Source: Bacillota bacterium (GTDB lineage: Bacteria; Bacillota; Clostridia; Christensenellales; Aristaeellaceae). Taken from it: a stretch of DNA of 64,000 nt. Location: positions 1-64,000 of the forward strand of contig JAEWTC010000088.1 of assembly GCA_023459675.1 (NCBI GenBank). Direction: 5' to 3'. Each line of letters starts with the position of its first letter. Positions within the stretch are counted from its first letter, which is position 1. Below are positions 8,635 through 17,434 of the stretch, piece by piece. The translations under genes and the position numbers were made by a program. Below the pieces are notes generated by a model that saw nothing but the letters and a program-made list of their open reading frames with translations, was not told the origin of the DNA and searched no databases.

Positions 8635-8659
8635 TCCATCCCACGGATTATGGTATAAT
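8631..8659 (+). promoter_or_regulatory. Promoter of the zinc-ribbon peptide gene
   Basis: TTGATC at 8631-8636, 17-base spacer, consensus TATAAT at 8654-8659 with an extended -10 TGG just before it. The -35 overlaps the stop region of permease 2. Confidence 0.8.
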
Positions 8660-8742
8660 GAGGGAAATCCGGCGGAGAATATCCCATACAGAAATTGCCG
8701 CCGCAATCCCTGCCCGACCGACCCGAAAGTGAGGTAACGTTT

Positions 8743-8886
8743 ATGTTGAAATCCGGCGATACCCCCGGCAAAGGCACGTATAAGTGCACCAAATGCGGCA
8801 AGCTCGTGACGCTGGAAAAGGATACCGACGCCCTGCCCGTTTGCCCCAAGTGCGGCAACAAAACGTGGACGAAGGTGGAGAAGTAA
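8743..8886 (+). CDS. Small zinc-ribbon protein
   Basis: 47-residue basic protein. GAGGT precedes ATG 8743. It contains two CxxC knuckles (KCTKCGK near residue 12 and VCPKCGNK near residue 33), spaced as in a rubredoxin-like zinc ribbon. Function unknown; such proteins may bind nucleic acid or deliver metal. It has its own promoter and is closed by a strong terminator, so it is a monocistronic gene. Confidence 0.82.
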   Translation: MLKSGDTPGKGTYKCTKCGKLVTLEKDTDALPVCPKCGNKTWTKVEK

Positions 8887-8900
8887 CCCCTGTGCAACCG

Positions 8901-8940
8901 GAACGCCCGTACACAATCCAAGTGTACGGGCGTTCTTTGT
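8901..8940 (+). terminator. Terminator of the zinc-ribbon gene
   Basis: Perfect 14-bp stem (8901-8914 with 8922-8935), seven-base loop, then TTTGT. Confidence 0.82.
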
Positions 8941-8969
8941 GAGTTTGCGTTCCGGGGAACGTGGCGAAA

Positions 8970-9224
8970 CTAGTTCAGATCCATCCACTTCGCCGTTACG
9001 CCATCCAGCGCGTTCAGCTCGGCCGTCAGGCGTTCCACCTCCGCCAACGTGCCGCAGGGCTGGAGTACGATGATGCCGTAGTTCGCGCAGCTGGTTTCAT
9101 CCACCTCGTGCAAGCCGAGCCGCGTTTTGATGACGCAGCCGTTCTTCGTAAGCGTTTCCTGAAAGTGAAGGGCATTGGCGACGCGGTTGTCCATCCGCAC
9201 GCCGATCAGGGTATTACACTGCAT
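8970..9224 (-). CDS. Small ACT/NikR-C-like regulatory protein
   Basis: 84-aa protein with AGGAGG before ATG 9224. The sequence pattern (TLIGVRMDNR at the start, an RLGLHE turn in the middle, LTAELNALDGVTAK at the end) resembles the TM1266-type family of ACT/NikR C-terminal-like domains. Such domains are single ferredoxin-like folds that bind small ligands or metals; some are annotated as iron-only hydrogenase system regulators. No hydrogenase gene is nearby, so the ligand is unknown. It is a single gene, with a TATACT -10 candidate upstream near 9285 on the minus strand. Confidence 0.62.
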   Translation of the reverse strand: MQCNTLIGVRMDNRVANALHFQETLTKNGCVIKTRLGLHEVDETSCANYGIIVLQPCGTLAEVERLTAELNALDGVTAKWMDLN

Positions 9225-9411
9225 GGTTCTGCCTCCTATAATCCGCCGGAGCCGCGCCCGGCATCGTTAATTTCTACATCACAGTATACCCGATCCGCGT
9301 CCGTATAAACCGAATGCGCCGAATTTTCGTTTTCCCATTCCAAAATTCGCGGGGTAAGGGTATAATAACCACAATATACATTTTGCCGATGGCATAGATG
9401 GAGATGGAACG

Positions 9412-9981
9412 ATGGAGTTATTGAAATCCCGCATTCTCACAGACGGCAAGGTGAAAGACGAGCAGATTATCAAGGTGGACGGTTTTTTGAACCATCAGAT
9501 TGATATCGAGCTCATGCACGAGATCAGCCGGGAGTTCAAGCGCCTGTTCCAGCAGGAGAAGATTACCAAGGTCATCACCATTGAGGCCAGCGGGATCGCG
9601 GTTGCGTGCTTTACGGCGCTGCAGTTCCACGTACCGCTGGTGTTTGCCAAAAAATCCGAAAGCAAGAACATCGACGGCGCGGTATACCAAACGGTTGTGA
9701 CCAGCTTCACCCGGGGCCGTGATTATACCGTGATCCTGGAGAAGAAGTACCTGTCCAAAAACGACCGCATCCTCATCATCGACGATATTCTGGCCACCGG
9801 CAAGGCGCAGCGCGGCCTGCTGGACATCAGCGCGCAGGCGGGCGCGGAGGTTGCGGGCATCGGCGTGGTGATTGAGAAAGGCTTCCAGGGCGGCGGCGAC
9901 GCGCTGCGCAAAGACGGCTACAACGTGCAGAGCCTCGCCATCATCGACAGCATGCATAACGGCACCGTGCAGTTCCGCTAA
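9412..9981 (+). CDS. xpt: Xanthine phosphoribosyltransferase
   Basis: Cytosolic purine-salvage enzyme converting xanthine plus PRPP to XMP. 189 aa, as expected for Xpt. The start MELLKSRI is typical. The PRPP-binding motif ILIIDDILATGKA lies near residue 120, and the EASGIAVA and FAKKSESKNI segments match the family. A TATAAT -10 is at 9361-9366 with a poor -35 (TTCCAA, 17-base spacing). I looked for a purine riboswitch in the leader and found no convincing one. It converges on the nucleoside importer operon, sharing a bidirectional terminator. Confidence 0.95.
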   Translation: MELLKSRILTDGKVKDEQIIKVDGFLNHQIDIELMHEISREFKRLFQQEKITKVITIEASGIAVACFTALQFHVPLVFAKKSESKNIDGAVYQTVVTSFTRGRDYTVILEKKYLSKNDRILIIDDILATGKAQRGLLDISAQAGAEVAGIGVVIEKGFQGGGDALRKDGYNVQSLAIIDSMHNGTVQFR

Positions 9982-10000
9982 ATAAACGGCTCCAAAGCAA

Positions 10001-10038
10001 ACAAAACTCCCGCGCCCCAAGGGGCGCGGGAGTTTTGT
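10001..10038. terminator. Bidirectional terminator between xpt and the nucleoside importer
   Basis: Perfect 18-bp inverted repeat (10001-10018 with 10021-10038) around AA. Each strand ends its stem with an AGTTTTGT tract, so it can stop transcription from both convergent units. Confidence 0.85.
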
Positions 10039-10044
10039 TGATGA

Positions 10045-11016
10045 TTACCGGTCCTCCCGGAAGTAGGGCAGCCCCAGGCTGGCGGGCGGAGAGTTTTCAT
10101 GCCTGCGGCGCATGGAGACCACGATCAGCACGATGATGGTAACCACATAGGGAAGCATCTTGAACAGCTCCTGCGACGAACGCGTAAGCCCGCCCATGTA
10201 GAAATACAGCCAGAACAGGGTGCCGAACAGGTACGAGCCCCAAACGGCGGACTTGGGTTTCCAGCGCGCGAAGATGACCAGCGCCACGGCAAGCCAGCCG
10301 AGCTTCTCAATGCCGCCGTCGTTGGACCAGGTGCCCTTGATGTAGTCCATCACGTAATACAGGCCGCCCAGCCCCGTAATGGCCGCGCCGATGCAGGTGG
10401 ACAGGTATTTGTAACGGATCACGCTGATGCCTGCGGCGTCGGCAGTCGCGGGGTTTTCCCCCACCGCGCGCAGATTGAGCCCCCGACGGGTTCTGGTTAA
10501 GAACCAGCTCAGCACGAATGCGAGCAGGATGGCCAGATACACCATGAAGCCGAGGGAAGAAAAGAAGCCGACGTTGGAAAGGAAGGGAAGCGTGGCGCGG
10601 TACGCGCCGCTGGTGGCGGATACGGAGATCTGGCCCACGCCGCCCGCCATTTTGTTCATCGCCCCGCCAAACAGGTTGGCAACGCCGGAGCCGAAGATCG
10701 TCAGCGTTAAGCCCGTTACGTTCTGGTTGGCCCTAAGCGTGATGGTGAGGAAGCTGTACAGAAACCCCGCGGCAACCGCCGCCGCCAACGCGCACAAAAG
10801 CGCGATCAGAAGCCCGATCAGCGGCACGGGAACGGCGGTATGCGTTTCGTACCAGAACGCCCCGGCAAGCCCGGCAATGCCGCCCAGATACATGATGCCC
10901 GGCACGCCGAGGTTCAGGTTGCCGGATTTCTCGGTTAAAATCTCCCCCAGCGCGCCAAACAGGATCACCGTGCCGAACACCGTGGCCGCCTGCAGAAGGG
11001 AAATGAGCCGCACCAT
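10045..11016 (-). CDS. Nucleoside ABC importer permease (NupQ/YufQ-like)
   Basis: Integral membrane subunit, 323 aa, about nine helices, of the BmpA/Nup-type (branched permease) importer family. Typical stretches are LGEILTEKSGNLNLGVPGIMYLGG near the start, the ANQNVTGLTLTIFG segment and RAVGENPATADAAGI, the coupling loop to the ATPase. It starts two bases after the previous permease stop. Last gene of bmpA-ATPase-permease-permease; the substrate is predicted to be purine nucleosides by family and by the guaA/xpt neighbours. Confidence 0.88.
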   Translation of the reverse strand: MVRLISLLQAATVFGTVILFGALGEILTEKSGNLNLGVPGIMYLGGIAGLAGAFWYETHTAVPVPLIGLLIALLCALAAAVAAGFLYSFLTITLRANQNVTGLTLTIFGSGVANLFGGAMNKMAGGVGQISVSATSGAYRATLPFLSNVGFFSSLGFMVYLAILLAFVLSWFLTRTRRGLNLRAVGENPATADAAGISVIRYKYLSTCIGAAITGLGGLYYVMDYIKGTWSNDGGIEKLGWLAVALVIFARWKPKSAVWGSYLFGTLFWLYFYMGGLTRSSQELFKMLPYVVTIIVLIVVSMRRRHENSPPASLGLPYFREDR

Positions 11017-11017
11017 A

Positions 11018-12115
11018 TCAATCGCCGTCCTTTCCGCTGCGGAAGATGAGCCGGTACCGCGTAAAGAACTCGCTGCCCAGAATGAAGAACAGGATGATGC
11101 CCGTAATCATCTGCGAAGCGTAATCGTTGAGGTTATACTGCGAGGCAATCTGGATGGCGCCCTTTTCCAGAAACACCAGGAGGGCCGCGATCAGCACCAT
11201 CACAAGCGTGTTGAATTTCGCAAGCCACGCCACGATGATCGCGGTAAACCCGGCGCCGCCCGCGGTGCTTGTGGATATGGTGTGCGAAGCCCCGGCAACC
11301 GCGATAAACCCAGCAAGCCCGCAGATGGAGCCGGAAATCATCATCGTGCGGATGATGACGCGGCCCACGTTGATGCCGATATAGCGCGCCGTTTTCTCGG
11401 ACTCGCCCACGACCGCGATTTCATACCCCTGCTTGGAGTAGCGAAGGTAGATGAACATTAAAACCATCAACGCCATCACGATAATCACGTTGAGCACGTA
11501 CCGCTGCCCGAATACGGCCGGAAACCAGCCCGCCATCGTTTGCTGGTTGATGATGCCCACCGTGTTGGAGCCAAACGGGTTTTCCCATTTGGCAACGAAG
11601 AAGCTCGTCAGCTGGATGGCGACGTAGTTCATCATCAGCGTAAACAGCGTTTCGTTGGTTCCGTAGCGCGCCTTGAACGCCGCGGGGATGCCGCCCCACA
11701 CCGCCCCGGCGACGATGCTTGACAATAGCGACAGGCTGAGCAGCGCCCACGTCGGCAGGGAGCGTCCCAGGGTGATCATCACCGCCGCGGTCACGATGCC
11801 GCCCACCAAAATCTGCCCCTCCGCGCCGATGTTCCAAAACCGCATTTTAAACGCGGGCGCAAGGCCGATGCCGATGCAAAGCAGCATCATCATATCGCGC
11901 AGGGTAACCCAGGCGCGCTTTTCCGTTCCGAAGTTGCCGTTGAACATCGCCGCGTAAACCTTGATGGGGTTCAGGCGCACGATAAAGTAGATGACCACCG
12001 CGCTTACGATCAGCGCCAGGGTGAGCCCGGCCAAGCGGATCAGCCAGCCGTGCCACAGCGCGATGGAATCGCGCTTGGCGATGCGTACCAGCGGCGTTCT
12101 ATGCGTTTGCTTCAT
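11018..12115 (-). CDS. Nucleoside ABC importer permease (NupP/YufP-like)
   Basis: Membrane subunit, 365 aa. The central NIGAEGQILVGG motif and the EANRI-type coupling loop (here VGESEKTARYIGINVGR) are hallmarks of this permease family. The start at 12115 lies inside the 3' end of the ATPase gene (17-bp overlap), implying coupling. An N-terminal arm of about 25 residues precedes the first helix. It works with the other permease as a heterodimer. Confidence 0.88.
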   Translation of the reverse strand: MKQTHRTPLVRIAKRDSIALWHGWLIRLAGLTLALIVSAVVIYFIVRLNPIKVYAAMFNGNFGTEKRAWVTLRDMMMLLCIGIGLAPAFKMRFWNIGAEGQILVGGIVTAAVMITLGRSLPTWALLSLSLLSSIVAGAVWGGIPAAFKARYGTNETLFTLMMNYVAIQLTSFFVAKWENPFGSNTVGIINQQTMAGWFPAVFGQRYVLNVIIVMALMVLMFIYLRYSKQGYEIAVVGESEKTARYIGINVGRVIIRTMMISGSICGLAGFIAVAGASHTISTSTAGGAGFTAIIVAWLAKFNTLVMVLIAALLVFLEKGAIQIASQYNLNDYASQMITGIILFFILGSEFFTRYRLIFRSGKDGD

Positions 12116-13649
12116 GGCTTGTGTCCTCTCCGCGCTTGGTCATCAGCAGCCCGATTTCGTTTTTATCGGCCGTCCGCCCAGGAACGATACCGCTGACCTC
12201 GCCGCCGCTCAATACCAAAATGGTGTCGCAAAGCTCCAGCAGCACATCCAGATCCTCGCCCACGAAAATCACGGCGACGCCCTTTTCCTTCTGCTTGTTG
12301 ATGAGGTTGTAGATGGTATAGGACGAGTTGATGTCCAGCCCGCGCACGGCATAGGCGGTCATCAGCACCGTGGGCGAGGAGGAAATTTCCCGCCCGACCA
12401 GCACCTTTTGCACGTTGCCGCCGGAGAGCCTGCGCACCGGAATGGTGAGGCCGGGGGTATTGACCTCCAGTTCCTTCACCACGTGGCGGGCCAGCTTGCG
12501 CGGGGTTTTACGATCGGTGAAGATGGACTTTCCGCTGCGGAACGACCGCAGCATCATATTATGGGTCAAATCCATGTTGCCGACCAGCCCCATACCCAGG
12601 CGATCCTCTGGCACGAAGGAGAGCATCACGCCCAGATCAAAAATCGTGCGGGGGTCTTTCCCGGCAAGTTCCACGGGCTTTTCCGTGGCCGGATTGATAT
12701 ACAGAATGCTGCCCTGCTCCATCGGCTGCAGACCGGCGATCGCCTCCAGCAGTTCCTTCTGGCCGCAGCCGGAAATCCCCGCGATGCCCAAAACCTCCCC
12801 GGAGTTGGCGGTGAAGGAAACGTTGCGCAGCCGGGTGACGCCGTCCGCGTCCTTCACGGTGAGGTTTTTCACGATCAGGCGGGGCTGGGGGTTCACCGGC
12901 TCCGGCCTTACGATGTTGAGCGTCACGGGGTGGCCGACCATCATGTTGGTCATTTCCGCGGCGTTGGTTTCCTTCGTTGCCAGCTCGCCCGCGTTTTTGC
13001 CGCGGCGGAGCACCGAAACGCGGTCGGAAATCTCCTCCACCTCGTACAGCTTATGCGTAATGATGACGATGGCCTTTCCGTCGTCACGCAAATTCTTGAG
13101 CACCGTAAAGAGCTTCCTGGTTTCCTGCGGGGTCAGCACGGCGGTGGGTTCGTCCAAAATCAAAATGTTCGCGCCCCGGTACAGCACCTTGATGATTTCC
13201 ACCGTCTGTTTCTGGGAAACGGACATATCGTAGATCTTCTGCTCGGGGTTAACGTCGAAGCCGTACATCGCGCTGATCTTGCGGATTTTCTCGCCGACGG
13301 CCTTCAAATCGAGCTTGCCTTTGCCCGGCATGCCCAGAATGATGTTTTCCGCGGCGGTGAGCACATCCACGAGCTTAAAATGCTGATGCACCATGCCGAT
13401 GCCCAGGTCGTATACATCCCTGGGGCTTCGGATGGTCACCTCGGCGCCGTCCACCGTTACGTGGCCCGCGTCCGGATAATAGATACCGGACAGGATGTTC
13501 ATCAGCGTGGTTTTCCCGCTGCCGTTTTCGCCCAGCAGCGCCAGAATTTCGCCCCTGTAGATGTCCAGGCTCACTTTTTCGTTGGCGGTTACCGAACCGA
13601 AGGCCTTCGTGATGTTACGAAGGCTGACCGCCGCCTTTTCCGATCGCAT
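12099..13649 (-). CDS. Nucleoside ABC importer ATP-binding protein (NupO/YufO-like, two NBDs)
   Basis: Cytosolic double ATPase, 516 aa, with two nucleotide-binding domains. The N-terminal NBD has Walker A GENGSGKTT and Walker B LILDEPTAVLTP. The C-terminal one is degenerate: its Walker A position reads GISGCGQKE and Walker B reads VLMTAYAVRGLD, lacking the DEPT motif. This asymmetry is normal in the family. The start at 13649 (MRSEKA) has GGAGG ten bases upstream; the longer frame from 13709 runs into the structured intergenic element. It is separated from bmpA by that element. Confidence 0.9.
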   Translation of the reverse strand: MRSEKAAVSLRNITKAFGSVTANEKVSLDIYRGEILALLGENGSGKTTLMNILSGIYYPDAGHVTVDGAEVTIRSPRDVYDLGIGMVHQHFKLVDVLTAAENIILGMPGKGKLDLKAVGEKIRKISAMYGFDVNPEQKIYDMSVSQKQTVEIIKVLYRGANILILDEPTAVLTPQETRKLFTVLKNLRDDGKAIVIITHKLYEVEEISDRVSVLRRGKNAGELATKETNAAEMTNMMVGHPVTLNIVRPEPVNPQPRLIVKNLTVKDADGVTRLRNVSFTANSGEVLGIAGISGCGQKELLEAIAGLQPMEQGSILYINPATEKPVELAGKDPRTIFDLGVMLSFVPEDRLGMGLVGNMDLTHNMMLRSFRSGKSIFTDRKTPRKLARHVVKELEVNTPGLTIPVRRLSGGNVQKVLVGREISSSPTVLMTAYAVRGLDINSSYTIYNLINKQKEKGVAVIFVGEDLDVLLELCDTILVLSGGEVSGIVPGRTADKNEIGLLMTKRGEDTSHEANA

Positions 13650-13675
13650 CGCAGCTGTTCCTCCAAATAATGGAA

Positions 13676-13880
13676 AGAGCCACCTGTGGCGGCTATCAGC
13701 CTGATGCAAAAGGCTGCGTCTGCGTTGTCACCTGCGCGCCGGCGCGGGGAGCGCGTACATCCGTGTACGCTCAAACCCGCGCCAGGCTTGGTTCCTAGCA
13801 TACGCAGCCTTTTGAACAGGTTGTCATCCCGCTTTCAAACTGGGTTTGTCGGCGGTCTGAGAGCCACTTGTAGCGGCTGT
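13676..13880. repeat. Hairpin-rich intergenic element between bmpA and its ABC ATPase
   Basis: Two imperfect 21-bp direct repeats (13676-13696 and 13860-13880; AGAGCCAC(C/T)TGT(G/A)GCGGCT(A/G)T) bracket the element, each forming its own small hairpin. Inside is a 13-bp inverted repeat, CAAAAGGCTGCGT at 13707-13719 with its complement at 13802-13814. The loop between carries a perfect GCGTACA-TCCG-TGTACGC hairpin. Possible roles are an attenuator tuning expression of the ABC genes below the abundant binding protein, or a MITE/REP-like repeat. No coding evidence. Confidence 0.7.
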
Positions 13881-13909
13881 CTCCATTCGTTCGGGCAAAC
13901 CGTACCCGT

Positions 13910-15259
13910 TTAGTTCAGTTCCGTAATGCCGTCGATGCGGAGGCCGAAGTAGGGAGCGCTGCGCAGCGTGGATTCGTGGAACACGCCGTCGCTGATCGCT
14001 TCGCCGGTATCTCCGGTCCAGTCCCCGTTGGTATCAATGGCAAGGTAGCTGGTCACGGCCTGGCCGCCCACGGTGAAGGTGGCGGTGTCAAACACGTTCA
14101 GGGTGCCGGCCTTGAGGGCGGCTTCCACTTCGGCAACCTTCTCGGCGGTGCCGGGGGCGCAGCTTTCGCCCAGGGTGGAAATCATGACGGCGCCGTCGCT
14201 ATAGCCTTTCGCCCAGTCGGTGGCAATTTCTTCGCCCTTGAGCATCGCATTGAAGGCATAGGTGTAATACACGCTCCAGTCGTTCTGCGCGCTGGTGAGG
14301 GCGGCTTTGGGGGCGACGGAGAGCATATCCACGTTGTAGCCTACGCAGTACACGGTGGTGCCGCCGGCAAGGAGCGCTTCACAGGCAGCGGGAGCGCCGG
14401 TGGAGTCGGCATGCTGGCTGATGATGATGCAGCCGGAGGAAACCAGCGCGTTGGCGGCTTCGGCTTCGGCGGTGGGATCATACCAGGAGTTGGTGTAGGA
14501 GACGCTCATCACAACGTTGGGCACGACGGATTTTACGCCAAGGTAGAAACCGGTATAGCCGGAAACCACTTCCGCGTACGGGAACGCGCCGACGTAGCCA
14601 AGCTTGATGTTGCCGGCGGCGTCCATGTTCTGGGGGCCAACCGCTTTGTCCGCAACGAGCTGGGCCAGTTTCATGCCGGCAACCACGCCGGACACGTAAC
14701 GGCTTTCATAGGTGAAGTTGAAGGCGTTCTTGAAGTTGGGCAGCTTGGAGAGCGCGGCGGCGTCGCCGGTCATGGCGATGAACACGGTACCCGGGTTCTC
14801 GCTGGCGGCCTGCTGCATGTAGCTCTGGTGGCCATAGCTGTCGGAAATGACGTAGCCGCAGCCCTGTTCCACAAGGTCGGTCGCGGTATCGTAGCAGTTT
14901 TCATCTTCGGAAATGTTGTATTTCCAAATGATCTGGTCTTCGGCAATGCCAACCGCCGCTGCGGCCGCTTTGATGCCCTGGATATGCGCAAAATCGTAGC
15001 CAGTGTTCTCGTCATGCACCAGAATAACGCCGATTTTCACGGGAGCGGCGGCTGCGGGTACGGCCGTCGGTTCTGCCGTGGGTGCGGCCGTCGGTTCTGC
15101 CGTCGGTTCCGCGGTGGGTTCGGCCGTCGGTTCGGCGGTCGGCTCTGCCGTCGGTTCCGCGGTAGCCGTTACTGCCGGTTCCGTTGTGGTGGTTGTGTTA
15201 CAGGCGGTGAACACAAACACCATGGACACAGCGAGAAGCAACACGATGATCTTTTTCAT
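13910..15259 (-). CDS. bmpA: BmpA-family nucleoside-binding lipoprotein
   Basis: Substrate-binding protein of the nucleoside importer, 449 aa. An N-terminal signal ends in the lipobox VFTAC with Cys20, so it should be lipid-anchored outside the cell. Residues about 25-66 are a low-complexity Thr then AEPT/AAPT repeat linker. The ligand domain starts at VKIGVILVHDENTG. Its long form and the many Ala/Thr residues are in line with clostridial BmpA proteins. It is first in the unit, with its own promoter, then a hairpin element, then the ATPase and permeases. Ligand type is inferred from the family and from guaA/xpt nearby. Confidence 0.9.
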   Translation of the reverse strand: MKKIIVLLLAVSMVFVFTACNTTTTTEPAVTATAEPTAEPTAEPTAEPTAEPTAEPTAAPTAEPTAVPAAAAPVKIGVILVHDENTGYDFAHIQGIKAAAAAVGIAEDQIIWKYNISEDENCYDTATDLVEQGCGYVISDSYGHQSYMQQAASENPGTVFIAMTGDAAALSKLPNFKNAFNFTYESRYVSGVVAGMKLAQLVADKAVGPQNMDAAGNIKLGYVGAFPYAEVVSGYTGFYLGVKSVVPNVVMSVSYTNSWYDPTAEAEAANALVSSGCIIISQHADSTGAPAACEALLAGGTTVYCVGYNVDMLSVAPKAALTSAQNDWSVYYTYAFNAMLKGEEIATDWAKGYSDGAVMISTLGESCAPGTAEKVAEVEAALKAGTLNVFDTATFTVGGQAVTSYLAIDTNGDWTGDTGEAISDGVFHESTLRSAPYFGLRIDGITELN

Positions 15260-15433
15260 TTTCCATCCTCCACTTTTTGTCTATATAGGTTGCATGTGCA
15301 AGGATACCCGAAGGGCTGCTCCGCCTGCGCGGTTTGGCGGGGTTTCCGCAAGCAACGCGGGCCTGAAACGCCGGAAGGAAGGGGTGCGCGGGCGGACGTG
15401 AAGAAAGGCACTGTTACAGAGATTACCGTTATC

Positions 15434-15462
15434 AAGATACTGTGTTTATATAGGTTTGTCAA
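15434..15462 (-). promoter_or_regulatory. bmpA promoter
   Basis: On the minus strand, consensus TTGACA (15457-15462), 17-base spacer, TATCTT (15434-15439). It leaves a 5' leader of about 165 bases. I could not fold this leader into a known purine riboswitch. The 15463-15679 stretch upstream has no gene that I can support. Confidence 0.75.
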
Positions 15463-15679
15463 TACTATATGTAACAATCGGCAGAGTGCCACAAGAAGGC
15501 GCGGAGCTTTTGCACAGGCTGAACCAAGCCGTTACCGCAGCCCCGTTTTACGGAGCAAACCGCGCGGGAAGGCCGCCCACGCGCGTTTGCCGGCAGCCCC
15601 GATTTGCTTTGCCAAACCCGGCGGCGCGGCGCGCACGGCGAAGGCGCGCCGGAGGATCCGCCGACGGCCGAAACCGGAA

Positions 15680-15713
15680 CAAAAAAAATACAGCGCGCAT
15701 GAAGCGCGCCGTA
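15680..15713 (-). terminator. guaA terminator
   Basis: Minus-strand hairpin ACGGCGCGC-TTCAT-GCGCGCTGT (one G-T pair), followed by ATTTTTTTT. Confidence 0.85.
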
Positions 15714-15736
15714 TGACAAAACGGAACCCGTACCGC

Positions 15737-17284
15737 TTACTCCCACTCGATGCTGGCCGGGGGCTTGGTGGTGATATCGTAGAGAACGCGGTTCACGCCG
15801 TGTACCTCGCCCACGATGCGGGTGGCGATTTTGCCCAGGGTGGCGTAGGGAATCTGGGCGACGTCGGCGGTCATGAAATCATCGGTGGTTACGGCGCGGA
15901 TGGCGACGGCGTAGGCATAGGTGCGCTCGTCCCCCATCACGCCCACGCTGCGGGCGCCGGTGAGCACCGTGAAGTACTGGGAGATGCCACGGTCAAGGCC
16001 CGCTTTGGCAATTTCGTTGCGCAGGATGAAATCGCTCTTGCGGACAATTTCCACTTTTTCGGGGGTCAGATCGCCGATCACGCGGATGGCAAGGCCGGGG
16101 CCGGGGAACGGCTGGCGCATGACCAAAGTTTCCGGCAGGCCTAACGCCACGCCCAGCTTGCGGACCTCGTCCTTAAACAGCATCCGCAGCGGCTCCACCA
16201 GGCTGGTGAAGCCCAGCTCCGCGGGCAGGCCGCCGACGTTGTGATGGCTCTTGATCACGGCGCTGCCCTTGGTGGAGCCGGATTCGATCACGTCCGGGTA
16301 GATGGTGCCCTGGGCAAAGAAATCTCGCTTGCCCAGTTTGGCCGCTTCGCGCTTGAATACCTCCACAAACTGTGCGCCGATGATCTTGCGCTTCTGTTCG
16401 GGTTCGGTTACGCCCTTGAGCGCGGCGAAAAACTGTTCGGCAGCCTGCACGTGCACCAGCTGCACGGGGAAGGTTTGCGTAAATAGCTCCACCACCTGAT
16501 CGCTCTCGCCCTGCCGCATGAAGCCGTGATCCACGTACACGCAGGTAAGCCGGTGCCCGATGGCGCGGTACAAAAGCGCCGCGGCCACGGCGGAATCCAC
16601 GCCGCCGCTTAACCCGAGCAGCACCGTGCCTGTATCCCCCACCTGCGCCTGCAGCTGGCGGACGGCGGTTTCGGCATAGTTTTCCATATTCCAGTCGGCG
16701 CGCAGGCCGCAGATGTTCAGCAGGAAATTCTTCAGTACCCGGTACCCTTCCTCGGTATGCGTGACCTCCGGGTGGAACTGCACGCCGTAAATTTTTCGGG
16801 CGTCGTCCGCCATGGCGGCGTTGGGGCAGCAATCGGTATGGGCAAGCCGCTGGAACCCTTCGGGGAGGCCGACCACCTGGTAGGTATGGCTCATCCAGCA
16901 GCAGCTCGCGTCGGCAAGCCCGTCCAGCAGGCCTTCCTCGCGTTTGTCCATCACGGTGGGGATGCGTCCGTACTCGCGCTGATCGCAGGCCGCAACCTGC
17001 CCGTTCAGAAGATAGGCGGTCAGCTGCATGCCGTAGCAGATACCCAGCACCGGGACGCCAAGGGAGAACAGCGCCGGATCGCACTTGGGTGCGTCGGCAG
17101 CCAAAACGCTTGCCGGGCCGCCCGAGAGAATAATGCCCCCGGGTTCCTTCTCCTGAATTTCCGCAAGGGAAGCCGTGTACGGAAGAACAATGGAGAAAAC
17201 ACCGATTTCGCGGACACGGCGGGCGATCAGCTGTGTGTATTGGGCCCCGAAATCCAGAATGACGACGCATTGCGGTTTGGCCAT
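15737..17284 (-). CDS. guaA: GMP synthase (glutamine-hydrolysing)
   Basis: Converts XMP to GMP using ATP and glutamine. 515 aa, the full two-domain length. The N-terminal class I amidotransferase domain has the nucleophile in GICYGMQ (Cys83) and a downstream HPEV histidine motif. The ATP-pyrophosphatase domain carries LSGGVDSAVAA. The C-terminal dimer domain ends IEWE, as is typical. The start at 17284 has GGAGG. It stands alone with its own terminator, upstream of the nucleoside importer and near xpt, giving a purine salvage neighbourhood (xanthine to XMP to GMP, plus nucleoside uptake). Confidence 0.97.
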   Translation of the reverse strand: MAKPQCVVILDFGAQYTQLIARRVREIGVFSIVLPYTASLAEIQEKEPGGIILSGGPASVLAADAPKCDPALFSLGVPVLGICYGMQLTAYLLNGQVAACDQREYGRIPTVMDKREEGLLDGLADASCCWMSHTYQVVGLPEGFQRLAHTDCCPNAAMADDARKIYGVQFHPEVTHTEEGYRVLKNFLLNICGLRADWNMENYAETAVRQLQAQVGDTGTVLLGLSGGVDSAVAAALLYRAIGHRLTCVYVDHGFMRQGESDQVVELFTQTFPVQLVHVQAAEQFFAALKGVTEPEQKRKIIGAQFVEVFKREAAKLGKRDFFAQGTIYPDVIESGSTKGSAVIKSHHNVGGLPAELGFTSLVEPLRMLFKDEVRKLGVALGLPETLVMRQPFPGPGLAIRVIGDLTPEKVEIVRKSDFILRNEIAKAGLDRGISQYFTVLTGARSVGVMGDERTYAYAVAIRAVTTDDFMTADVAQIPYATLGKIATRIVGEVHGVNRVLYDITTKPPASIEWE

Positions 17285-17372
17285 GGGCGCCTCCTTACAG
17301 TCGATGGGTACCGTTATATTTTGCCATAAACAGCGCTTCCCCGCAAGAGGGAGCGGGGACGCACGGTTTATA

Positions 17373-17401
17373 TTGACGCAAACGGGGCGGATGCGTATAA
17401 T
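17373..17401 (+). promoter_or_regulatory. Promoter of the small membrane protein and secDF
   Basis: TTGACG at 17373-17378, 17-base spacer, perfect TATAAT at 17396-17401. Close to the start of the small ORF and the only strong promoter seen ahead of secD. Confidence 0.8.
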
Positions 17402-17434
17402 GAGTTCAGTTTTCTATAGGGAAGGGGGATGCGC

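Noticed and set aside
9230..9412. Purine riboswitch before xpt
   Set aside because: The leader lacks the conserved P1/J and two-loop core; only a promoter-like TATAAT is seen.
13976..16144. 722-residue plus-strand ORF
   Set aside because: Shadow of bmpA and guaA; low-complexity Gly/Arg/His composition, no SD, crosses a promoter and a terminator.
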